Below are positions 46,179-52,779 of a DNA stretch of 52,779 nt, piece after piece. The DNA is taken from the NCBI GenBank assembly GCA_031119295.1, contig JAVHYE010000004.1:1-52779 (forward strand), in the 5' to 3' direction. Below the pieces are notes generated by a model, which was given only the letters and a program-made list of their open reading frames with translations, searched no databases and was not told the origin of the DNA. Position numbers and translations under genes: made by a program. This DNA is from Pedobacter sp. GTDB taxonomy: Bacteria > Pseudomonadota > Gammaproteobacteria > Pseudomonadales > Moraxellaceae. Every line of letters starts with the position of its first letter. Position 1 is the stretch's first letter.

Positions 46179-47309
46179 TCAGGCCAGAGCGCTTTCCTGA
46201 GGCTTGCTGAAGGACGGCAATGATAAGCGGAAGATGCGCTTCACCACGGTGCCAAATTGTTTGCTTAAGCTGCCAGTGTTGTAGGGCAGATTGTACTTTT
46301 CGCAGATGGCACGCACTTCCACGGCCATTTCCTCATAACGGTTGGCAGGAATGTCCGGGAACATGTGGTGCTCGATCTGGTGGCTCAAGTTGCCGGAGAA
46401 GATATGGAACCACTTGCCGCCGGTGATATTGCTGGAGCCCAGCAGCTGGCGGATATACCACTCGCCCTTGGTCTCGTTCTCACACTCGGCTTCCGTGAAC
46501 ATTTCAGCATTCTCGGTGAAGTGACCGCAGAAAATGATGAGGAAGGCCCAGATATTGCGGATGATGTTGGCGGCCGCATTGCCCAGCAGCACGGGCAGGA
46601 AGAAAGGGCCGGCCAGCAGCGGGAACACCACATAGTCTTTCAGCACCTGGCGATTGGCCTTCTTGAAGAAGTCTTTCACCATGGCTTTCTTCTCGCTCCA
46701 CTTCCAGGTGCCGCGCGCTACATCGGCCAGCTCCAGATCGTGTACACCCACGCCCCATTCGAACAGAACGGCAAGCAGGAAGGCGTAAACCGGCTGGAAG
46801 AGATAGCCCGGATGCCAGGGCTGCTCATCGGCCATGCGCAGGATGCCGTAACCCACATCGCGGTCCTTGCCGACGATATTGGTGTAGGTGTGGTGCATAT
46901 AGTTGTGCGAGTGGCGCCACTGGTCACCGGGGCAGACATTGTCCCATTCGAATTTGCGGCCGCGCAGTTCCGGATCATTGGTCCAGTCATACTGGCCGTG
47001 CATGATGTTGTGGCCGATTTCCATATTATCGAGGATTTTGGCGGCACCCAGTGCGCCCACACCAACAGCCAGTGCCAGCGGATTCACGATGCCGGCATAG
47101 ATGGCGGCGCGGCCACCGATTTCCAGACGACGCTGCAGGCGGATGATGCGCTTGATATGGGCAATATCCTTTTCGCCGAGATCGGCCGTGATGCGGGCAC
47201 GCAGGGCTTCGATTTCAGCGGCAAACGCTTCCACCTGTTCTGCGCTCAGACGGCGGCCGATCACGGTGTCGAGATGATTCTTGATGCTGCTGTTATTCAT
47301 GCTGGTCAT
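46179..47309 (-). CDS. fatty acid desaturase (paralog B)
   Basis: His boxes HNIMHGQYDW, HSHNYMHHTYTN, QIEHHMFPDIPANRY. Confidence 0.9.
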   Translation of the reverse strand: MTSMNNSSIKNHLDTVIGRRLSAEQVEAFAAEIEALRARITADLGEKDIAHIKRIIRLQRRLEIGGRAAIYAGIVNPLALAVGVGALGAAKILDNMEIGHNIMHGQYDWTNDPELRGRKFEWDNVCPGDQWRHSHNYMHHTYTNIVGKDRDVGYGILRMADEQPWHPGYLFQPVYAFLLAVLFEWGVGVHDLELADVARGTWKWSEKKAMVKDFFKKANRQVLKDYVVFPLLAGPFFLPVLLGNAAANIIRNIWAFLIIFCGHFTENAEMFTEAECENETKGEWYIRQLLGSSNITGGKWFHIFSGNLSHQIEHHMFPDIPANRYEEMAVEVRAICEKYNLPYNTGSLSKQFGTVVKRIFRLSLPSFSKPQESALA

Positions 47310-47343
47310 GTCAGGTACTCCATATTCCTTGGCTTGGCCAAAA

Positions 47344-48453
47344 TCAGAGAGCGAGGGTCACAGGCGTGACAGGCACGCTGACGCAGATCGCAATGTCTTC
47401 TTCACCGGCATCGGAAATTTCGCCGGTACGTATGTCGCGCACCTGGCCCGAAGTCTTGCGGCATGTGCAGGTACGGCAGATGCCCTGACGGCAGCCGTAG
47501 CTGGGATTGAGGCCGGCACCTTCAGCCGCTTCCAGCAGGGTCATGCCGGGTGCGGTGCTGGTGATATTGCTGTCGCTGAAAAGCACGGGCTGGGCGTCGC
47601 CTTCCACTGCAACAGGGCGTGCTGCTGCCTGGAAGCGTTCCATGGTCAGGCGGTTTGCATGGCCGGCTTGCTGCCAGTGGCTTTCCACCGCATCGATAAG
47701 GGCAGCTGGTCCGCAGACATAAGCGGCACTTTTGGCGAGGTCGGCACCGATGCTGGCCAGATGGAATTCGCTGAAGTGGCCACGCAGGGCAGTGCCTTCG
47801 GCTTTTTCACGGGTGCAGACGAGGTGCAAGCGGATATTCGGCAAGGCCTCCGTGACAGCTTCGAGGTGACGGAGGAAAATCGCGTCCACTTTGGCCGGCA
47901 CGTAATAAAGAATATCGATCTGGCCGGTATAGCCTTCGGCCACCAGTTCATCGGTCAGGGCGCGTACCGGCGTGATGCCGCTGCCGCCGGCGATGAAAAG
48001 GAAGTGTTCGGGGCGCTTGGCGGGCAGCACGAAGTCACCGGCGCCAGCGCTGATTTCCACGGTGTCGCCCACCCACACGGACTCATTGGCCCAGCGTGAT
48101 ACCGAGGTGATCTGGCTGTCGCCCTCGCCTTCGCGGGACTGGATGGTGACCACGGGGCAGCCGTCTTCCACATGGGAGACGGTGAAGCAGCGGCTGTGGC
48201 GACGGCCATTGATGCTGACGGTCAGGGTGACATACTGGCCGGCCTGGTGGCTGTTCCAGCGGTGATTGGGTTCCAGCACCAGGGAGACGGCACGGGCGGT
48301 CTGCTGGTTCACGGCTTTGACGCGCGCCTTGATGGCACGGCCACCCACATTGGGGGCCAGGAATTCGAGATAGCTCTCGGGGCTGTGCGGCCAGGAGAGG
48401 ATGCGAGCCAGGGGGCTCTTCAGGGCTTGGTCGATGAGGTTGAAGTTCAACAT
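47344..48453 (-). CDS. ferredoxin-NAD(P)H reductase fused to 2Fe-2S ferredoxin (desaturase electron donor, DesC-like)
   Basis: FAD/NAD reductase domain; C-terminal YGCRQGICRTCTCRK 2Fe-2S motif; start MLNFNLID. Confidence 0.88.
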   Translation of the reverse strand: MLNFNLIDQALKSPLARILSWPHSPESYLEFLAPNVGGRAIKARVKAVNQQTARAVSLVLEPNHRWNSHQAGQYVTLTVSINGRRHSRCFTVSHVEDGCPVVTIQSREGEGDSQITSVSRWANESVWVGDTVEISAGAGDFVLPAKRPEHFLFIAGGSGITPVRALTDELVAEGYTGQIDILYYVPAKVDAIFLRHLEAVTEALPNIRLHLVCTREKAEGTALRGHFSEFHLASIGADLAKSAAYVCGPAALIDAVESHWQQAGHANRLTMERFQAAARPVAVEGDAQPVLFSDSNITSTAPGMTLLEAAEGAGLNPSYGCRQGICRTCTCRKTSGQVRDIRTGEISDAGEEDIAICVSVPVTPVTLAL

Positions 48454-48497
48454 CGGTGGCTCCTTGATCCGGTGGCGAGGTGGCTGCCGGACGGGTT

Positions 48498-48513
48498 GTG
48501 AACAAGTGTTCAC
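48498..48513. promoter_or_regulatory. palindromic operator GTGAACAAGTGTTCAC
   Basis: Near-perfect palindrome in divergent promoter region. Confidence 0.7.
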
Positions 48514-48536
48514 ATGAAACCGTTTCGGGGCTTTTT

Positions 48537-48554
48537 AGTCAACACGTGTTCACT
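48537..48554. promoter_or_regulatory. palindromic operator AGTCAACACGTGTTCACT
   Basis: Near-perfect palindrome with the same TGTTCAC arm. Confidence 0.7.
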
Positions 48555-48644
48555 AAATCTCTGACGAGCGGTTATGGCACTGATTTATATGTAATTTATA
48601 GTGAGGCATGGGATTGCCTGTGTTCACAAAGGCAGGGGTAATGA

Positions 48645-49325
48645 ATGGCTGTTTACAAAAAGCGGGGCAAAGAAGGGGCTGAAGGAGGCGAGGACGGCAG
48701 CCATGAGGCGCGGCGTTCCCGTACCCGTCAGGCCTTGATCGAGGCCTCGCTGGACCTGCTTGGTGAGGACCGCACCTTCTCCAGTCTCAGCCTGCGCGAG
48801 GTCACCAAGGCCGCCGGTGTGGTGCCGGCCGCCTTCTACCGCCACTTCCGCGGTATGGACAGCCTGGGTCTGGAGCTGGTGGACGAGTCTTTCCGTGCCT
48901 TGCGCGCGCAGATGCGCGAGGTGCGTGGCAAGCCGCTGCCGGCCGAGCAGCTCATACGCAACTCCATGGCGCTTTATGTGCGCTATGTGCGTGAGCAGGA
49001 CCGTTATTTCCGCTTTGCCATACGCGAGTATTTTTCCGGTGCCACCACCACCCGCCTGGCCATACGCAACGAGCTGCGTTTTTTTGTCAGCGAGCTGGCG
49101 ACCGATCTTGCCCTGCTGGTGGCCGAGCGCCGTGTCACCAGCAATGATCTGCAGATGATCGCCCAACTCATCGTCAACAATATGGTCATGGTCACCGAGC
49201 AGATTCTCGAGCTGCCCAATGACAGGCCCGAGGAAGAGGCCTTGCTGGTGGACAGTGCCAGCAAACAGCTGCGCGTGATTTTCCTGGGCGTGAGCCAGTG
49301 GAATGCCAATCAGCCCAAGTCCTGA
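48645..49325 (+). CDS. TetR-family regulator, FabR/DesT-like
   Basis: RTRQALIEASLDLLGEDRTFSSLSLREVTKAAGVVPAAFYRHFRGMDSLGLELVDES. Confidence 0.88.
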   Translation: MAVYKKRGKEGAEGGEDGSHEARRSRTRQALIEASLDLLGEDRTFSSLSLREVTKAAGVVPAAFYRHFRGMDSLGLELVDESFRALRAQMREVRGKPLPAEQLIRNSMALYVRYVREQDRYFRFAIREYFSGATTTRLAIRNELRFFVSELATDLALLVAERRVTSNDLQMIAQLIVNNMVMVTEQILELPNDRPEEEALLVDSASKQLRVIFLGVSQWNANQPKS

Positions 49326-49345
49326 GGGGCTTTTGTCGTGATGAG

Positions 49346-49373
49346 AAAAGGGGCCGCTTGCGAGGCCCCTTTT
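49346..49373. terminator. bidirectional terminator
   Basis: AAAAGGGGCC...GGCCCCTTTT between convergent genes. Confidence 0.75.
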
Positions 49374-49375
49374 CA

Positions 49376-50137
49376 TTAGCGGCAGATCAGTGTTGCCGAA
49401 TCAATCGTGAATGAGCCATCGGCTTCCAGGCTGAAATGCTCACGCACTTCTGCCGGGGCGGTTTGCTGCAGTTGGCGTATGGCATTGGCAAATACGGCAG
49501 GCGTGCGCATACGGGCAATCCAGCTGGCGAACTCCATGCGCAAACGCCGCAGTTTCACGTCCTGCACGATGAAGCCGGCTTCGTTCAGCAGACGAGACCA
49601 TTCGCCCAGGCTGTAATCGCGCACATGTGAGCTGTCGCGTAGCACCTCAACGGTTTGCAAATGCGTATCCAGCAGGGCATGACCGGGCGAAACAATATCG
49701 ACTATGGCCAGAGTGCTACCCGCTTTGAGCACGCGCCGTGCTTCGCGGAGGCCGGTGCTCACATCGCGCCAGTGGTGGGCGGAAAAGCGGCTGAATACAA
49801 AGTCGAAACTGGCATCGGCAAAGGGCAGCTTTTCCGCTGTACCTTGCTGCACGCTGATATTCGCCAGCTGCCTTTCGCGAGCACCCTTTTCGACCGTCAG
49901 CAACATCTCGGCAGAAAGATCGTAAGCGGTGACATGTGCTACGGCAGCAGCCACATGAAAGGCCACATGTCCGGCACCGCAACCCAGATCCAGCACTTGT
50001 GCTGTGGTGTGGCCTTTGACGAGAGTCGCCAGCTGCGTCAGGTCTTCGCCCTGCGCGTGGACCTGGCTGGAAAGATAGGCTTCGGCCTGCTCGCCGAATT
50101 GCCGGGTGACATTGCTGTCATGGCTGGGATTGTTCAT
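49376..50137 (-). CDS. class I SAM-dependent methyltransferase (UbiE/SmtA-like)
   Basis: VLDLGCGAGHVAFHVA; KLPFADASFDFVFSRFSAHHW. Confidence 0.85.
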   Translation of the reverse strand: MNNPSHDSNVTRQFGEQAEAYLSSQVHAQGEDLTQLATLVKGHTTAQVLDLGCGAGHVAFHVAAAVAHVTAYDLSAEMLLTVEKGARERQLANISVQQGTAEKLPFADASFDFVFSRFSAHHWRDVSTGLREARRVLKAGSTLAIVDIVSPGHALLDTHLQTVEVLRDSSHVRDYSLGEWSRLLNEAGFIVQDVKLRRLRMEFASWIARMRTPAVFANAIRQLQQTAPAEVREHFSLEADGSFTIDSATLICR

Positions 50138-50246
50138 GAGGCTCTCTCCTGCTGCTGCAAAGGCAGCTGACAGGAAAGAAGCTAGAGCGGAAAGACGGGC
50201 TTGGCCAATGCAATGATTTCATGGTCTGTATAGCAAAAAGGAATGC

Positions 50247-50687
50247 TCAGCCGCGTGCCATCCACGCGGCCAGCAAGGGCATGACCAGCAGCAGGGCCAG
50301 TTCGGCACGCAGGATGATGGTGATGCGGCGTGCAGTTTCGGCATCAATCACCGGTGCCCTGCCCTCACGCAAATCCTTGCGCCAGCGCAGATAAACCACG
50401 GTAGGGTAAATCGATATCAGGCCGACAATGGCGAAAAGGATGAAGAGGGCATAAAAAGCCCAGTGCTGCATGTAAAAGGCAAAGCCTTTTTCATACGCCA
50501 TGCGCACAAAGCCGGTGATGAGGACAGCACCAGCCGAGAGGCCGTAAATGGCATCCACCATGCCGATACGTTTTGCTGTCGCCGCATCCAGTTGAGGGCG
50601 GAAAAGCAGATGCTCCACCACCAGCGTGCTGAACAATACGAAAACCGCGAGATAGTGCAGCCAGGCCCAGAACACATTAGCGCTCAT
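50247..50687 (-). CDS. DUF2214-like membrane protein
   Basis: 146 aa with four hydrophobic segments; WLHYLAVFVLFSTLVVEHLLF. Confidence 0.75.
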   Translation of the reverse strand: MSANVFWAWLHYLAVFVLFSTLVVEHLLFRPQLDAATAKRIGMVDAIYGLSAGAVLITGFVRMAYEKGFAFYMQHWAFYALFILFAIVGLISIYPTVVYLRWRKDLREGRAPVIDAETARRITIILRAELALLLVMPLLAAWMARG

Positions 50688-50776
50688 ATGCTGATTTCCC
50701 TATGTCGTGATGCTGCATTGCGGGGCGTGGCTTCATTGCTGCGCCCTTGTGTCTCCGGTTTATACCGCGCTTTGGC

Positions 50777-51133
50777 TCAATCTTCCTTGGGCACAAGGGC
50801 CACGCCGTCGAAATGAATGCCGGCCCAGCCTTCGCGCAGGAAGGTGCGGATATTGCCGTGATCCGTGCCCTGCGGGTTTTTCAGCACATCGTCCCGGTAG
50901 AAGCGGCCGAAGAGCTGCACGGTATCTGCTTCCGACAGGTCCTTGATCTTTGCCAGGGCAAACAGACGGCAGGAGCCTTCATTCTTGCCGGCTTCATTCA
51001 CGACGGCATCGGCGCCGCGGCCATTGGTGAAGCGGGTCGGCGTGTATTCATAATGATCGTTCACATAGGCGATCACGTCTTCGAAATCGGCTTCGCCCTT
51101 TTTCAGGCGCTCCAGCAGGTTCTGGAAAATCAT
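50777..51133 (-). CDS. HopJ-family protein
   Basis: FEDVIAYVNDHYEYTPTRFTNG...NEGSCRLFALAKI...FGRFYRDDVLKNPQGTDHGNIRTFL. Confidence 0.8.
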   Translation of the reverse strand: MIFQNLLERLKKGEADFEDVIAYVNDHYEYTPTRFTNGRGADAVVNEAGKNEGSCRLFALAKIKDLSEADTVQLFGRFYRDDVLKNPQGTDHGNIRTFLREGWAGIHFDGVALVPKED

Positions 51134-51205
51134 GGCGCACTCCTGTCTTGGCTGGTTTTGACTGGGCGCATGGTAGGCAGATGGCCCTGTCCTAACAAGA
51201 CAAAG

Positions 51206-51223
51206 CTGTCACGAGACTTTCAC
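51206..51223 (+). promoter_or_regulatory. PHO-box-like repeat CTGTCAC-GAGA-CTTTCAC
   Basis: Two 7-mers in 11-bp register matching the PhoB box layout, about 57 nt upstream of 51280 start. Confidence 0.55.
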
Positions 51224-51279
51224 GGCGTCGTAACCCGCCGTATCTAGCATGCCGCCCTTTCAAGAGGGGGAATGCATTC

Positions 51280-52779
51280 ATGCGCATGAAATTGCTGAGT
51301 GTTGCTGTGGTGGCCAGTCTTCTGGCGGCTTGCGGTAGCGATGATGACAACAAGACCGCGGCCAATGCCTCCACAGGCGTTTTCCTGGACTCTGCCGTCA
51401 GCGGGATCAGCTACAAGGGCTCCCAGAACAGCGGCGTCACGGGTAGCAATGGCGAGTACAACTACAGTCCGGGCGAGACCATCACCTTCAGCGTTGGTGG
51501 TGTCGTGCTTGGCAGTGCCAAAGGAACGGGCAAGCTCCTGCTCAAGGATCTGGACAACGGTCTGGATGGCAGCGGCCAGCCCAGCAATGTGTCGGTGAAT
51601 CGCGCCATTTTCCTGCAGACCCTGGATGAAGACGGCGATGCCAGCAATGGCATACAGATCAGCAGCGGTACTCGCGACAAGCTGAAGTCGGCGGTCGTAG
51701 GTTTCAGTCAGGATAGCGCTTCTTTCGTGACAGCTCTCGGCACGGCATTGACTACTGCCGGCATCAGCACGGATGTGGTGGCAGCTGACGTAGCGCTGGA
51801 CCATATGCGCCAGACGGAGTCGGAAACGCTGGGCAGCGTCAAGGTCAGTTTTAACGATGGCGTGGTCGAAAGCGTGCAACGCTTTGTCGTGCCCGATAAC
51901 CGCGTTCCTTATGAAGGCGCTGACCCTGTCTTGAAAAAAACCTTTCCCAAGGGCTTTCCTCTTGCCGTGGGTTCGGGCCTAGCTTTTGATGCTCAATCCG
52001 GCGCTACGCTGACTTTCTACGGCATCACCGATCGCGGCCCCAATGCCGACTCTCCCATCCTGCTTTCCGACAAGAAAACGGCGACCAAGGTTTTCCCGGT
52101 GCCGACGTTTGCGCCCACTATCGTCAAGCTCACGGTGGATACGGCTGGCAACAAGGGCGTGGTGGTCAGCGATGCGCGTGAGTTGAATATTGCCGGCATC
52201 AAGATTTCCGGTCGCCCCGTGGAAAGTGGTCTGGTGGGTGCGAGTGGTGAAGTGGCGCTGGATGAAACGTTGACCACGAAGCTGCCTTTCGACAGCAATG
52301 GCATGGACACGGAAGCGCTGGTGAAAGATCCGCTGAATCCTGCCTATGCCTGGACTTGCGATGAATATGGTCCCTTCGTGGCCAAGATCGAATTGGCCAC
52401 TGGCAAGATCGTGCGCAAGTACAAGCCGGGTGCGGAGTTGCCGGCCGTAATTGCCAAGCGTCAGCCCAACCGTGGTTGTGAAGGACTGGCTATCACGCCG
52501 AACGGAAAAATCTACGCCATGGTGCAGTCCACACTGGATGTTCTGGATGCCAGCAGCAAGTCCGTCAAGGATAAGGCACTGTTCACGCGTATTGTGGAAA
52601 TCGATCGCAGCAGCGGCGAAGCAACACCGACCACAAAAACCTTTGCCTATCCGATTAATCCGGCTGACTGGCAGGATGGAAAATCCGGAAAAGCCAAGCT
52701 GGGCGATCTGGTTGCGGTGGATAACACGCATTTCCTCATCATGGAGCAGGGTGCTTTCAAGGATAATCTGATACACAAC
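51280..52779 (+). CDS. lipoprotein, esterase-like activity of phytase family (truncated by window end)
   Basis: MRMKLLSVAVVASLLAACGSDDD lipobox; open to the window end, hence absent from ORF track; LTFYGITDRGPNAD. Confidence 0.7.
   Translation, partial: MRMKLLSVAVVASLLAACGSDDDNKTAANASTGVFLDSAVSGISYKGSQNSGVTGSNGEYNYSPGETITFSVGGVVLGSAKGTGKLLLKDLDNGLDGSGQPSNVSVNRAIFLQTLDEDGDASNGIQISSGTRDKLKSAVVGFSQDSASFVTALGTALTTAGISTDVVAADVALDHMRQTESETLGSVKVSFNDGVVESVQRFVVPDNRVPYEGADPVLKKTFPKGFPLAVGSGLAFDAQSGATLTFYGITDRGPNADSPILLSDKKTATKVFPVPTFAPTIVKLTVDTAGNKGVVVSDARELNIAGIKISGRPVESGLVGASGEVALDETLTTKLPFDSNGMDTEALVKDPLNPAYAWTCDEYGPFVAKIELATGKIVRKYKPGAELPAVIAKRQPNRGCEGLAITPNGKIYAMVQSTLDVLDASSKSVKDKALFTRIVEIDRSSGEATPTTKTFAYPINPADWQDGKSGKAKLGDLVAVDNTHFLIMEQGAFKDNLIHN

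Noticed and set aside
46365-47369. 334-aa plus-strand ORF
   Set aside because: Antisense to fatty acid desaturase B.
50777-51133. HopJ protein as evidence of a type III secretion effector
   Set aside because: HopJ-family proteins are widespread in bacteria without such systems and no T3SS genes are present here.
1-52779. CRISPR arrays, tRNA/rRNA genes, transposases, prophage genes
   Set aside because: None seen by eye; no repeat-spacer periodicity or recognisable cloverleaf or transposase motifs. A tool scan (tRNAscan, CRISPR finder) would be needed to exclude small cases.

Overview
The window is GC-rich and densely coded, apparently from a proteobacterium. Most of it (about 2.6-41.5 kb) reads as one large organosulfur-scavenging locus. 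It contains: an SsuA/SsuC/SsuC-type ABC importer whose likely ATPase lies about 35 kb away; an SsuD-like flavin monooxygenase; two DszA/NtaA-like FMN monooxygenases; three DszB-like desulfinase/SBP-fold proteins; two nitroreductases; two divergent class II aldolase-like proteins; a TonB-ExbB-ExbD energiser with two TonB-dependent receptors; a Yej/Opp-type ABC importer; three ABC exporter subunits; an O-methyltransferase; and an SfnR-like sigma-54 activator with no visible N-terminal sensor domain. Reading the intergenic regions by eye, I found eight -24/-12 (sigma-54) promoter matches, one in front of each predicted transcription unit of the locus. I also found a recurring dyad, TGYTG-N6-CARCA, upstream of most of them, which is a candidate enhancer for the SfnR-like activator. 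This regulon is the most interesting candidate for an undescribed system. The flanks hold: a REP-like inverted repeat and an AT-rich orphan gene; an LRR/Zn-ribbon protein; a GMC oxidoreductase; a metallophosphoesterase; a tandem desaturase/ferredoxin-reductase/TetR (DesB/DesC/DesT-like) module with palindromic operators; a methyltransferase; DUF2214-like and HopJ-like proteins; and, truncated at the right edge, a phytase-like esterase lipoprotein preceded by a PHO-box-like repeat. All calls come from reading the sequence and remembered family features; no database search was run.
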